A DNA stretch of 64,000 nucleotides from Echinicola arenosa (GTDB lineage Bacteria > Bacteroidota > Bacteroidia > Cytophagales > Cyclobacteriaceae): assembly GCF_014841125.1 (NCBI RefSeq), contig NZ_JACYTQ010000002.1:682001-746000 (forward strand). The letters are read 5' to 3'. Shown here piece by piece: positions 34,197 to 42,312 of the stretch. Each line of letters starts with the position of its first letter. Positions within the stretch are counted from its first letter, which is position 1. The translations under genes were made by a program, and so were the position numbers. The notes beneath the pieces are model-generated. The model had not been told where the DNA came from, searched no databases, and worked only from the letters and a program-made list of their open reading frames with translations.

Positions 34197-34647
34197 AGAA
34201 CCATTTAAAAGTTAACATATGAAAATAGTCCTAATTCAACAAATTACAAAAATAAGCTTATTATAATTACCTATTTTTAACACTGTTTACCTAAGCAAAC
34301 AAGAACCGCCCTTGCAAATTCCTTGACTGCCTACTTGGGTGACTCTTGATCAATTTTTGCTAAAATCGCGGAAACAACCGGATAAAGCATATAATCCATT
34401 TTTTGCACTATATGTTATTTCATGAGTCAGTTCCATTAAAAAGCAAAAAAAAACCTCCACCTTCAAATCATTGATTCAGGTAGAGGTCAATCAAATCAAC
34501 CGCTTAATTTGATTTTTTTACAATGTTTGGTATTAAAAAACAGAGATTGGTTCTTCATAAAAGTAGCTTTCACTTTTCATTGAAACACCCTCACCTACAA
34601 AAATCCATCGTACACACCAAAATTAGGAACAAGTCCATCAAGATAAA
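34197..34647. other. Intergenic region, about 530 bp including the untranslated end of the next gene
   Basis: AT-rich spacer up to the secreted-protein gene ending at 34725. It holds a minus-strand terminator at 34453-34487 and no supportable coding sequence; a plus-strand frame of 76 codons at 34523-34753 is lysine/histidine-rich and runs into the next gene antisense, so I reject it. Confidence 0.4.
34453..34487 (-). terminator. Terminator downstream of the secreted DUF4114-like gene
   Basis: 10-bp stem with one mismatch (ACCTCCACCT / AGGTAGAGGT), 15-nt loop, followed on the minus strand by a run of nine T. It lies about 240 bp past the gene's stop codon. Confidence 0.65.
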
Positions 34648-34724
34648 ATACTCTTTTTCATGTAATTATCACATTAAGAAATCGCAGGACTTTCTTTTCA
34701 TTTCCAAATGGCTCTTTCCAGCAT

Positions 34725-35648
34725 TTACTCATTTAAGGGGGCAACATTCTTAACCCAAAATACATAATCCTGATAATCACCATTTGCTGCTTCTTCGAAA
34801 CAAATCAAATATTGATCAGGTAAAATCCGACCATTACTTGTTCTTACAGGGTAAACTCTACAAGCGTGTTCGGCATGATTTGGATAGAATTTCTTGTTCC
34901 AAGCATCCTCTGAATAGGCAATATGTGAAGGACTAGTAGTGTAAAACCCAAATTTCTGTTCGCCCGGGTCAAAGGTCATTCCCCCTTCCTTTAAGCCTGG
35001 AAATAAAGTTTGGTGTTCCGGATACTTGAGATCCCCTTCCAATATCCCAACTTCTTGGAGTTGAGGCTCAATATTATCCAAAAAGTAATAGCCAAATGGA
35101 AGCGTAAAGGCAGGACTGTATCGGGCTACGGGAATCATTTCAACCACACCTGGCTTCGCCTTTTTAAACTTATTGACCTCCAGTTCTTCCCCCTCCAAGT
35201 CAGGTTCAATATGATTGGCCAAGCTCGACCAGCCAATATCAGTCCCCAGGCCAAGAGCTTTCACCACTTCTGCTAATGGAGGCTCATTTTCCCCCTCAAG
35301 AGCATTCGTACTCAAACCTCTCAATTGATAATACCTTGCATCTCCTCCTTTATAATCCACTTTAAACCTTGCGTGAGCGATACCTACAAACAAACTATCA
35401 GGCCGAAAAGAAACGATAAGTTTAGAAGGTAGTACTGAATCAACTTGAAAATACGAAGCATCTTTACCGCTAATTTCAAAATCCAATTCAGTTGAACTTG
35501 CATTCTCCTGATCAATGTATATTATTTTCTCCTTACTGGAATTTCCTTTAATCGCTGAAAAGATGATTTCTTTTTGGCCAACAAGTTCCTGCCCTAAAGC
35601 AAAAGTGGAAAAACATAATAAAAATAAGATGAAAACAGTGAATTTCAT
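34725..35648 (-). CDS. Secreted protein with ASH-like N-terminus and DUF4114-like C-terminus
   Basis: 307 residues from MKFTVFILFLLCF (ATG at 35648); an ATG 8 codons earlier is inside the flanking terminator and unlikely. Signal peptide 1-19 (TFALGQ). Residues 20-110 look like an Ig/ASH-type beta-sandwich (ELDFEISGKDASYFQVDS; LIVSFRPDSL). The C-terminal region ends LICFEEAANGDYQDYVFWV, close to the calcium-binding D-Y-x-D signature of DUF4114-type beta domains found in extracellular Bacteroidota proteins. No enzyme motif was seen. It stands between two terminators and so is probably transcribed alone. Confidence 0.6.
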   Translation of the reverse strand: MKFTVFILFLLCFSTFALGQELVGQKEIIFSAIKGNSSKEKIIYIDQENASSTELDFEISGKDASYFQVDSVLPSKLIVSFRPDSLFVGIAHARFKVDYKGGDARYYQLRGLSTNALEGENEPPLAEVVKALGLGTDIGWSSLANHIEPDLEGEELEVNKFKKAKPGVVEMIPVARYSPAFTLPFGYYFLDNIEPQLQEVGILEGDLKYPEHQTLFPGLKEGGMTFDPGEQKFGFYTTSPSHIAYSEDAWNKKFYPNHAEHACRVYPVRTSNGRILPDQYLICFEEAANGDYQDYVFWVKNVAPLNE

Positions 35649-35674
35649 TGGTAGTCTGGTTAATGAGGGCATAA

Positions 35675-35702
35675 AGAAAGACCGAATTACTTCGGTCTTT
35701 CT
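35675..35702 (-). terminator. Terminator of the GMC oxidoreductase operon
   Basis: 12-bp perfect stem (AGAAAGACCGAA / TTCGGTCTTTCT) with a TTAC loop, 9 bp past the GMC stop codon. The T-tract on the minus strand is weak. Confidence 0.75.
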
Positions 35703-35710
35703 AGGTCTAT

Positions 35711-37411
35711 TTATAAATTCTGTTTTTTCAATTCTTTCACAGCATGGTCACAAGCTCTAGCTGTAAAGGCCATATAAGTCAATGAAGGATTTTGGCAGGC
35801 CGAGGATGTCATGAAAGATCCATCCGTAACAAACACATTAGAAACCTCATGCATTTGGTTAAAGCCATTAAGTACAGAAGTTTTTGGATTACGCCCCATC
35901 CTTACTGTCCCCATTTCGTGGATACAATGACCTGGAGGCGGAGCACTGTCGTAGGAATGAATATCCTTAGCTCCTGCTGCTTCCAAAATATCCATCGCAC
36001 TTTGGCGCATGTCTTTTCTCATAGCCAGCTCATTCTCTTTAAATTCACAGTCTATATCCAAAGTAGGTAGTCCATATGCATCTAGTTTATCATGGTTAAG
36101 TGTGGCCTTGTTCTCATAATAAGGGAGATGCTCTCCCCATGATCCAATACCGAAACTCCAATCTTCGCTGGGCATTGTTTTGGACATTTTGAAATCAGCA
36201 CCAATTCCCTCTGGCCCTCCTTGTCCACGACCTCTTCCCGCACCACCTTGATAACCAAAGCCCCGCACATAATCATCTCGCTTAGTTGCTTCACTGATAT
36301 TTCTAAATCGAGGAACATAAATACCATTCGGCCTTCTACCATAGAAATACTTATCTCCAAAGCCCTCTATCTTTCCTGAAGCTCCCACACCATAATGATG
36401 ATCCATCAGGTTATGACCTACTTGTTCGCTACCATTGCCCAATCCGTTTGGGAAAGCGTCCGAAACGGAGTTCAGTAAAATCCAAGCTGTACCCAATGTC
36501 GAGGCATTCAAGAAGACTATTTTAGCATAGTACTCTGTATATTCCCTGGTCTCAGAATCCATGATTCTTACCCCTGAAGCTTTGCCAGACTCTTTGTCAT
36601 AAATCACTTCTGTCACGATAGAATATGGCCTTAAAGTCATATTTCCAGTTTGCATCGCTGCGGGTAATGTTGCGGAATTACTGCTGAAGTATCCTCCAAA
36701 AGGACATCCTCTGGAGCAGAGGTTTCTGTATTGGCAAGGTCCTCTGCCATTGATGGCAGTAGTAGCATGTGCCGCCCTACCAATAGTAATAATTCGGTCA
36801 TCGAATTTTTCCTTAACCCTCGCTGCAACATGTTTCTCCACACAATTCATTTCCATCGCTGGCAAAAAGTGACTGTCTGGCAATTGAGGAAGTCCTTCAG
36901 CTTGGCCAGAAATCCCAGCAAATTTCTCCACATATTCATACCAGGGAGCCAAGTCCTTATATCGTACTGGCCAGTCTACTCCATATCCATCTTTGGCATT
37001 CGCCTCAAAATCAATGTCACTTAACCTATAACACTGACGCCCCCACATTAAGGAGCGACCTCCGACATGGTAACCTCTGAGCCAATTAAAAGGCTTGATC
37101 TCGTTATAGGGGTTCTCCTTATCATTTACCCAGAAATGCTGGGTATCCTCACCAAAAGCATAACACCTACTTTGTATTTGATGGTTTTCCTTGGTCTCAT
37201 TGGTTGCCCACCCATGATGGTCAAGTTCCCAAGGGTTCAAATTGGTGGTAGGATAATCTTTGATGTGCTTTACATCTCGTCCTCTTTCCAGCACCAAAGT
37301 TTTCAGGCCTTTTTCACAAAGTTCCTTTGCGGCCCAACCACCACTGATACCAGATCCTACAACAATTGCGTCATAGGTATTTTCTTTATTAGCTTTAATA
37401 TTTAAGTTCAT
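35711..37411 (-). CDS. GMC-family FAD oxidoreductase
   Basis: 566 residues. The FAD-binding motif VVGSGISGGWAAKELCEKG lies at about 16-34; the GMC signature region GGRSLMWGRQCYRLSDIDF at about 115-133; a cysteine-rich CSRGCPFGGYFSS segment at about 232; and the C-terminal active-site region VFVTDGSFMTSSACQNPSLT with the His of PPPGHCIHEMGT upstream. This is the subgroup paired with a 'gluconate 2-dehydrogenase subunit 3' protein, which includes glucoside 3-dehydrogenases and sugar/gluconate dehydrogenases that oxidise a hydroxyl to a ketone with a cytochrome or quinone acceptor. The partner is the next gene upstream, 15 bp away. No cytochrome c subunit was seen in the window. Confidence 0.92.
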   Translation of the reverse strand: MNLNIKANKENTYDAIVVGSGISGGWAAKELCEKGLKTLVLERGRDVKHIKDYPTTNLNPWELDHHGWATNETKENHQIQSRCYAFGEDTQHFWVNDKENPYNEIKPFNWLRGYHVGGRSLMWGRQCYRLSDIDFEANAKDGYGVDWPVRYKDLAPWYEYVEKFAGISGQAEGLPQLPDSHFLPAMEMNCVEKHVAARVKEKFDDRIITIGRAAHATTAINGRGPCQYRNLCSRGCPFGGYFSSNSATLPAAMQTGNMTLRPYSIVTEVIYDKESGKASGVRIMDSETREYTEYYAKIVFLNASTLGTAWILLNSVSDAFPNGLGNGSEQVGHNLMDHHYGVGASGKIEGFGDKYFYGRRPNGIYVPRFRNISEATKRDDYVRGFGYQGGAGRGRGQGGPEGIGADFKMSKTMPSEDWSFGIGSWGEHLPYYENKATLNHDKLDAYGLPTLDIDCEFKENELAMRKDMRQSAMDILEAAGAKDIHSYDSAPPPGHCIHEMGTVRMGRNPKTSVLNGFNQMHEVSNVFVTDGSFMTSSACQNPSLTYMAFTARACDHAVKELKKQNL

Positions 37412-37426
37412 GATTTTGGGTTTAAT

Positions 37427-37978
37427 TTACGCCCAAGCCTTCTGGCCCGGTTCAAGATCTACACATCCCTCAAATCGGCCAGGCACTAACTCATATCGAA
37501 GTGCTTGTGTGGCCCCTGCTTCGGAAGAAAAGTAACCAAATAGGGTAAGCTCCTTAATGACTTTATACCCCCTTCCCAAGCCTTCATCCAAGCTTTCATC
37601 TTTACCGTAAACCTTACTGTCCAAATCACTCACTGCTGCTATTCTTTCCTCGGGTGATGCAGAAGAAAAACTTCCTTTTTCATTCAGGTAGATCAGAGCC
37701 GCAGAAACTTTTTCCCGGTCTTCCTGTGAATAACAGTCCTCCAACATTTTTACCATAAATGCCCCAATACCAATTGCTTTTGCTCCTGGTGAATCTGGAG
37801 TCTCGGGGATAATAATATCCCCTATTTCAGCCATCATTTGAGTCTTCTCATCCCCGAAAACTCCCACAACAGCATCCTTTGAGCGGGTACATCCTTGCTG
37901 AAATACAGCTAAGGTAGACACAGAAAGTGCACTACCAAAAAGGACCGCCATGCTCTTCATCGCATCGCGTCTATTCAT
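37427..37978 (-). CDS. Gluconate 2-dehydrogenase subunit 3-family protein (GMC partner)
   Basis: 183 residues from the ATG at 37978. A twin-arginine signal starts the protein (MNRRDAMKSMAVLFGSAL), with a Cys in QQGCTRS that could also be a lipobox. The rest matches the gluconate 2-dehydrogenase subunit 3 family: IGDIIIPETPDSPGAKAIG near residue 50, and LTLFGYFSSEAGATQALRYE near the C-terminus, then VPGRFEGC. In known complexes this subunit is required for export and assembly of the GMC catalytic subunit, which has no signal of its own and is carried through the Tat system. Gene order: this subunit first, catalytic subunit second, 15 bp apart. Confidence 0.92.
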   Translation of the reverse strand: MNRRDAMKSMAVLFGSALSVSTLAVFQQGCTRSKDAVVGVFGDEKTQMMAEIGDIIIPETPDSPGAKAIGIGAFMVKMLEDCYSQEDREKVSAALIYLNEKGSFSSASPEERIAAVSDLDSKVYGKDESLDEGLGRGYKVIKELTLFGYFSSEAGATQALRYELVPGRFEGCVDLEPGQKAWA

Positions 37979-38103
37979 AATTATCAATAGGGTTTACTAA
38001 ATTTGAATCTTTGAAAATATCGATTCTAAAAGGGATAAAAAATTATTTTCTATAAAAAGCATTATTTGCTTATCATTTCATCCTTAGACTGATAAGCGGT
38101 AAA

Positions 38104-38135
38104 TACAGAATCACCTCTTTTGAGGTGATTCTGTA
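38104..38135 (-). terminator. Hairpin terminator after creD
   Basis: 14-bp perfect stem (TACAGAATCACCTC / GAGGTGATTCTGTA) with a TTTT loop, 10 bp past the creD stop codon; no strong T tract follows, so it may rather be an mRNA-stabilising end. Confidence 0.65.
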
Positions 38136-38145
38136 AAGAAGTTCC

Positions 38146-39489
38146 CTATTCCTCTTTTCCCACACTCATCTTGTACCAATCTACATTTCTGGTAAAGTAC
38201 ATGGTCAAACCAAGGATGATTGTCAATCCTACACTTCCCATCAAAAGAGCATAATCTGTGAGCTGGAGGGTTACGAACAGGAAGCTGTATGCTCCTATCA
38301 AGATCAACACCAAAAGGGCTGTCAATTTGCTTGCCTTAAATATGGTCAAGGAATACAATGAAATCATCAAGATAATACAAATGGTAGCAACTCCATAGGC
38401 CAAATTAAAATCAATATGCTCTGAAAGGGATACCAACAACACATAGAATAAACTTAAAGCAAAACCTACCAGTGCATATTGAAAAGGGTGAATTTTTCTC
38501 TTGTTGAGGATTTCAACTAGGAAAAAGACCAAAAAAGTAATGATAATGGTCATCGCAGCATATTTGGCTGAGCGCATTGACTTTTGGTAATCATCCAAAG
38601 GCAAAATCAATTCTACACCAAAAGCAGCCATTTGCAGATTAGCACTTTGGTTCGTATCCACCCAGCTTTGTGGAAAATTACGATTTAGCTGTAGCACTTT
38701 CCAATCGGCCTGAAATCCTTCATCATTGATCTCTCTTTGATCCGGCAAAAAGTTGCCATCAAATTTTGGGGAAATCCATGGAGAGGATAGACTAACTTCA
38801 GTAGTGGCTCCAACAGGCACAAAAGATAAATGTTGGCTTCCCTGCAAGTTTAATGAAAACTCAAAAGGTACCTCTTGGCCTACTTCAGACATCAAATCAG
38901 GTAAATCAATGGTAATTCCAGAAGTCAAGATCTCGGGCACCTTCGAGCCTGGACTAACGGCCAATGACCTTTTACCCCACTGAAGCAACACCTCTTCTTT
39001 GATTCCCCTCAAGTCAGAAATCCCTACTGTTAAGAAAGCTTGGTCATATTGGACTTCCTTTAGATTGGCCATTTCAATTTTCTGGGAAAGATCAAAGCTT
39101 CCTGCTACCCTTAACTGGGACTGGTAGACCACCACCTCATAGATGCCTCTCCTCAGCTTATTTGGAATAATATCTCCATTCACTTTTAGCTCACGGGGCA
39201 ATACATAATAGTACTTCACCACCGTCTCCACCTTATCCTGTTTCTCATATTCATACACGAGAGGAATGGTCAAAATTGGTCCATTTATTTGCTGACCATT
39301 TGCCCATTTGGAACTTACCTCTTTCACAGCCTGATCATTGAGCGCCTCCCGCTCACTAATGATATCTTGCACCATCGCTGATGGGATCAGCATCAATAAG
39401 GTCAAAATGGTAATCACAATTAGTTTTAAGGTTACTGAATGACTGATCCAGTAACCAATTTTCTCGATAGGGGAATTTTCTGTTTTCAT
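38146..39489 (-). CDS. creD: CreD-family inner membrane protein
   Basis: 447 residues from the ATG at 39489 (MKTENSPIEKIGYW). One N-terminal membrane helix (about 14-34, LKLIVITILTLLMLIP), a large periplasmic domain (about 40-290) beginning ISEREALNDQAVKEVSSKW and containing NGPILTIPLVYEYEK, and a block of about five helices at the C-terminus. These are CreD features. In E. coli creD belongs to the CreBC regulon and affects envelope integrity and beta-lactam resistance; its biochemistry is unknown. No CreBC-like two-component system is here; instead a winged-helix regulator gene lies 52 bp upstream, and the creD promoter region carries the same palindrome as the regulator operon. Confidence 0.92.
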   Translation of the reverse strand: MKTENSPIEKIGYWISHSVTLKLIVITILTLLMLIPSAMVQDIISEREALNDQAVKEVSSKWANGQQINGPILTIPLVYEYEKQDKVETVVKYYYVLPRELKVNGDIIPNKLRRGIYEVVVYQSQLRVAGSFDLSQKIEMANLKEVQYDQAFLTVGISDLRGIKEEVLLQWGKRSLAVSPGSKVPEILTSGITIDLPDLMSEVGQEVPFEFSLNLQGSQHLSFVPVGATTEVSLSSPWISPKFDGNFLPDQREINDEGFQADWKVLQLNRNFPQSWVDTNQSANLQMAAFGVELILPLDDYQKSMRSAKYAAMTIIITFLVFFLVEILNKRKIHPFQYALVGFALSLFYVLLVSLSEHIDFNLAYGVATICIILMISLYSLTIFKASKLTALLVLILIGAYSFLFVTLQLTDYALLMGSVGLTIILGLTMYFTRNVDWYKMSVGKEE

Positions 39490-39506
39490 AATGATTGATT
39501 TAAAAG

Positions 39507-39525
39507 TACTTTGAAACACAAAGTA
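39507..39525. promoter_or_regulatory. Predicted operator of creD (TACTTTG-N5-CAAAGTA)
   Basis: A perfect 7-bp inverted repeat with a 5-nt spacer, 18 bp upstream of the creD ATG. The same 14 conserved bases with the same spacing occur at 40452-40470, in front of the regulator operon. It overlaps a near-match to the -7 box, where a repressor could block initiation. Confidence 0.65.
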
Positions 39526-39540
39526 TATGGTTAAATTTTT

Positions 39541-39831
39541 TTATTTTAACAATTGTTCAATGGCCCTAATATGCTTTTCAAAGGCCTTGACTCCTTCGTT
39601 TGTTGCTGAGTATTTCGTATTCGGTTTACGGTCCAAAAACTCTTTTTTAAAAGAAACATATTTACTTTTTTCCAATGATTTCAAGTGACTGGCCAAGTTC
39701 CCATCGGTCACCCCAAGTAGGTCCTTAAGAGAATTAAAATCCAGGTAATCATTGACCACCAGGGCGGACATGATCCCCAACCGGATTTTATTCTCAAAAG
39801 CCTTATTTAAATCCTTTAATAACTCTTTCAC
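39541..39831 (-). CDS. Winged-helix transcriptional regulator
   Basis: 96 residues forming a single winged-helix domain: LNKAFENKIRLGIMSALVV (helix 1), DFNSLKDLLGVTDGNLASHL with recognition helix TDGNLASHLKSLEKSKYV, the wing FKKEFLDRKPNTKYSATNEG, and a C-terminal dimerisation helix. This is the HTH_34/MarR-like type often found as a tiny regulator beside membrane-protein genes. Its start codon overlaps the stop of the upstream membrane-protein gene (ATGA), so it is translationally coupled. The palindrome in front of this operon and in front of creD is the obvious candidate binding site, which would make it autoregulatory. Confidence 0.88.
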   Translation of the reverse strand: MKELLKDLNKAFENKIRLGIMSALVVNDYLDFNSLKDLLGVTDGNLASHLKSLEKSKYVSFKKEFLDRKPNTKYSATNEGVKAFEKHIRAIEQLLK

Positions 39832-40445
39832 GATTTATACTTTAGCTGCATGACCACTCCATACACAATGTGAAGTACTCCAAAACCTATGGCCCAAAAT
39901 AGCAGACCAAAGCCTACAAAATAAGCAGCGAGCAAACCTAACACTATTTCGGCCAATCCCAAACTTCTCACTTCACCCAAAGTATATTTGCTGGCATTGA
40001 CCAAAGAAAGTCCATAGAAGATCAAGGTCAAAGGGGCAATCAAGCCAATCAAACCATGAGAAAGCAGAGTCACACATAATATCCCTCCCGTTAGAATCGG
40101 AATAGCCAGGTTTATCAGGATGCGTTTAGTCTGATAATCCCAAAGTTTCTGCTTTTTCTTTTGGGCGGTTCGTTTGGTAAACAACACGCCAGCCGCAATG
40201 GAACACAACAAGGTAACTGCTCCAATAACCATCAATTTCATGATACTATCTGATGATATCAAAATCGTGTTATAATCCAAATCAACCTGTTCTACATAGA
40301 CTGTTTTGTAAGCGACAAAGGCCGCAATCAATGCAAATACACCAGCCGATATACCAGACATTCCACTCAATGAAATAAACTTGGAAGACCGGTTCATGAT
40401 ATCCCTGATATCCTTTAAATCCTCAATGTATTTTTGCTGTTCCAT
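39828..40445 (-). CDS. Multi-pass membrane protein, unknown function
   Basis: 205 residues. The N-terminal 30 are soluble (EDLKDIRDIMNRSSKFISLS), then six hydrophobic segments arranged as three pairs (GISAGVFALIAAFVAYK; IMKLMVIGAVTLLCSIAAG; ILINLAIPILTGGILCVTLL; LIGLIAPLTLIFYGLSLV; LGLAEIVLGLLAAYFVGFG; LLFWAIGFGVLHIVYGVVM). I know of similar proteins in Bacteroidota that precede this type of regulator, but no assigned function. First gene of the operon with the winged-helix regulator (4-bp overlap), with the shared palindrome 7 bp upstream of its ATG. A membrane-stress sensor or the regulator's signal source is possible but only inferred. Confidence 0.8.
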   Translation of the reverse strand: MEQQKYIEDLKDIRDIMNRSSKFISLSGMSGISAGVFALIAAFVAYKTVYVEQVDLDYNTILISSDSIMKLMVIGAVTLLCSIAAGVLFTKRTAQKKKQKLWDYQTKRILINLAIPILTGGILCVTLLSHGLIGLIAPLTLIFYGLSLVNASKYTLGEVRSLGLAEIVLGLLAAYFVGFGLLFWAIGFGVLHIVYGVVMQLKYKS

Positions 40446-40451
40446 AGAAAG

Positions 40452-40470
40452 TACTTTGAATTACAAAGTA
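40452..40470. promoter_or_regulatory. Predicted operator of the membrane protein/regulator operon (TACTTTG-N5-CAAAGTA)
   Basis: Second copy of the palindrome seen upstream of creD; identical arms and spacing, central bases AATTA instead of AAACA. It begins 7 bp upstream of the ATG, so the transcript leader must be very short or start within it. Confidence 0.65.
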
Positions 40471-40562
40471 AATATAGAACAGATATCTTTTAAAACAAAC
40501 AAGTGATTTGTTAAAAAATTTAAATGGCTAAATTAAGGTGAATCAACCTTAAGAAATAAAAC

Positions 40563-41690
40563 CTAGTCCTTCGACATGTGCTTTAGCACCTCCTCTATTG
40601 GCAAAGCTTTAACTTGATGCCCTTGGTGGCCAGTCATATCCTGCGCTGCAAAAAGTGAATTGATAATAGCCTCTTCTGTGGCCTCAATGGTTGCTAAGAA
40701 CAAACCACTCATATAATCATTATTGATCATGCTTTGCTCCAACAGCTCTTTACCATCTGAATCATAAGGGATGCGCAGCCCCTCAGCCGTAGAAAAAGCC
40801 ACTACATAATCTCCCGAACCATTGGAAGCAATTCCACCCGTCTTGGCCAATCCCATAATGGCTCTCTTGGCCATTCGCTTAAGGTTCCTTTCGAGAACTG
40901 GGGCATCAGTAGCCACGACGATCATGCAGGAACCATCTGCCGACTCCAACTGATTTTTGAAAGCATATTGCCCATAGAGCTTGCCAAAGGGCATCCCATC
41001 TATTTGCAAAACACCACCAAAATTAGTCTGCACCAGCACTCCCACTGTATAACCTCCCAGTTCTTCAGGTAATTTTCTGGAAGATGTCCCAATACCTCCT
41101 TTAAACCCAAAACAAATCGTGCCCGTCCCAGCGCCCACATTACCTTCTTTCACCATTCCAGTTTTAGCAGACTGGATAGCTGCTACCACATCTGTTGGCT
41201 TGACATGGCGTCCCCTAATATCATTGAGATAACCATCATTGGTTTCTCCCACTACTACATTGACCGATCGCACCTCGTCATTTTCTGGAAAAGAAAAAGT
41301 GTAATCAATTCCCCCTTCAATTCCCGCAGCCACGCTTAAGGTATTGGTCAGGATAATTGGCGTTTCAATATTTCCAAGTTCTTCTACCTGGGTAGTTCCT
41401 GCCAGTTTCCCAAAACCATTCCCCACATGTACTGCTCCAGGGACTTTTTCTTGAAAAATATTCCCGGCATGTGGCAAAATAGCTGTAACCCCAGTCCTTA
41501 CACTATCACCTTTGATTACAGTTTGATGTCCAACCTTAACGCCTTGCACATCAGTAATGGCATTCCATTGTCCAGGGTGTAGGACACCAAAATCAAAGCC
41601 ATAGTCCCTCGCTCTTTTTTGACCAAACGCAGGGCTAACCAACAGGCTTCCAATTGCCATCAAGGCCAATATCCTTTTCGAAGAAATCAT
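40563..41690 (-). CDS. P1-family peptidase (DmpA/BapA-type aminopeptidase)
   Basis: 375 residues with a signal peptide (1-23, SPAFGQ). N-terminal RARDYGFDFGVLHPGQWNAI and VKVGHQTVI are typical; the autocatalytic Gly-Ser junction of this Ntn-type fold lies in ESADGSCMIVVATDAP, where the Ser would become the N-terminal nucleophile of the small subunit. It also has GAGTGTICFGFKGGIGTSSR in the large subunit. Family members include D-stereospecific L-aminopeptidases and beta-peptidyl aminopeptidases. Export suggests a role in periplasmic peptide turnover. Monocistronic on the minus strand, between the regulator operon and the NTP pyrophosphohydrolase gene. Confidence 0.9.
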   Translation of the reverse strand: MISSKRILALMAIGSLLVSPAFGQKRARDYGFDFGVLHPGQWNAITDVQGVKVGHQTVIKGDSVRTGVTAILPHAGNIFQEKVPGAVHVGNGFGKLAGTTQVEELGNIETPIILTNTLSVAAGIEGGIDYTFSFPENDEVRSVNVVVGETNDGYLNDIRGRHVKPTDVVAAIQSAKTGMVKEGNVGAGTGTICFGFKGGIGTSSRKLPEELGGYTVGVLVQTNFGGVLQIDGMPFGKLYGQYAFKNQLESADGSCMIVVATDAPVLERNLKRMAKRAIMGLAKTGGIASNGSGDYVVAFSTAEGLRIPYDSDGKELLEQSMINNDYMSGLFLATIEATEEAIINSLFAAQDMTGHQGHQVKALPIEEVLKHMSKD

Positions 41691-41733
41691 TTTGTTATGG
41701 GGTTAGTGGTTATTGGATACGATCTATCATACC

Positions 41734-42201
41734 TTATTTTCCCAATATTCCTTTTAAATCTGCTGGAGAGTAATTAACAGATTTCAGGGTCTTGCGGTCC
41801 TCTTTTCTAAAAACCAAAAACAGATCCCCTTCTTGTTCATAGAAACATTCAACTCCTTGAGCCTGGTAATGGGACATGGTCGCTTCGGCTTCCTCAACGG
41901 ATTTACAAGCCTTACTCATATTTGACCGCTGCACTTCATCAAAAAGCTCCTTGAACTTATCCGCCAGCCCAAACTCCAAAACGGCACCTGCCAATACATA
42001 CTGTATGTCACATAAAGCATCAGCTACCTCCACAATGTCCTCATTTTTGATTCCTTCTTCCAGTTCCCTTAGTTCCTCAGCAATCAGGGAAACCCTTAGT
42101 TTGGACCGATTTTCACCCGGAATGGTCGGAGAAGCTAAAATGGGATGCTTAAAGGTTTCATGAAATGCAGCTACTGCGCTTAATGTTTTTGGATCTTTCA
42201 T
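41734..42201 (-). CDS. MazG-like/PRA-PH-fold nucleoside triphosphate pyrophosphohydrolase
   Basis: 155 residues of the all-alpha NTP-pyrophosphohydrolase superfamily. The metal-binding signature has the two parts LIAEELRELEEGIKN (E-E-x-x-E) and IVEVADALCDIQYVLAGA (E-x-x-D with a second Asp), at about residues 40-75. The C-terminal 50 residues (VEEAEATMSHYQAQG) are variable. These enzymes hydrolyse (d)NTPs or modified nucleotides to the monophosphate and pyrophosphate, often for house-cleaning. It is not hisE: there are no his genes nearby, and the length is different. Substrate not deduced. Confidence 0.85.
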   Translation of the reverse strand: MKDPKTLSAVAAFHETFKHPILASPTIPGENRSKLRVSLIAEELRELEEGIKNEDIVEVADALCDIQYVLAGAVLEFGLADKFKELFDEVQRSNMSKACKSVEEAEATMSHYQAQGVECFYEQEGDLFLVFRKEDRKTLKSVNYSPADLKGILGK

Positions 42202-42262
42202 AATTTTTTGCTGTCAGTATTAATGAGACGAAAAAAGGTGAAATAACACCTAAATACAAAAA

Positions 42263-42285
42263 AAGGCCAGAAAATTTCTGGCCTT
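42263..42285 (-). terminator. Terminator of the superoxide dismutase gene
   Basis: 11-bp perfect stem (AAGGCCAGAAA / TTTCTGGCCTT) with a 1-nt centre, extended by a run of seven T on the minus strand. 28 bp past the sod stop codon. Confidence 0.75.
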
Positions 42286-42312
42286 GACTAAAATCATATT
42301 TTGAAAATCTTC

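Noticed and set aside
34523-34753. 76-codon plus-strand frame
   Set aside because: Lysine- and histidine-rich, runs antisense into the secreted-protein gene, no family resemblance.
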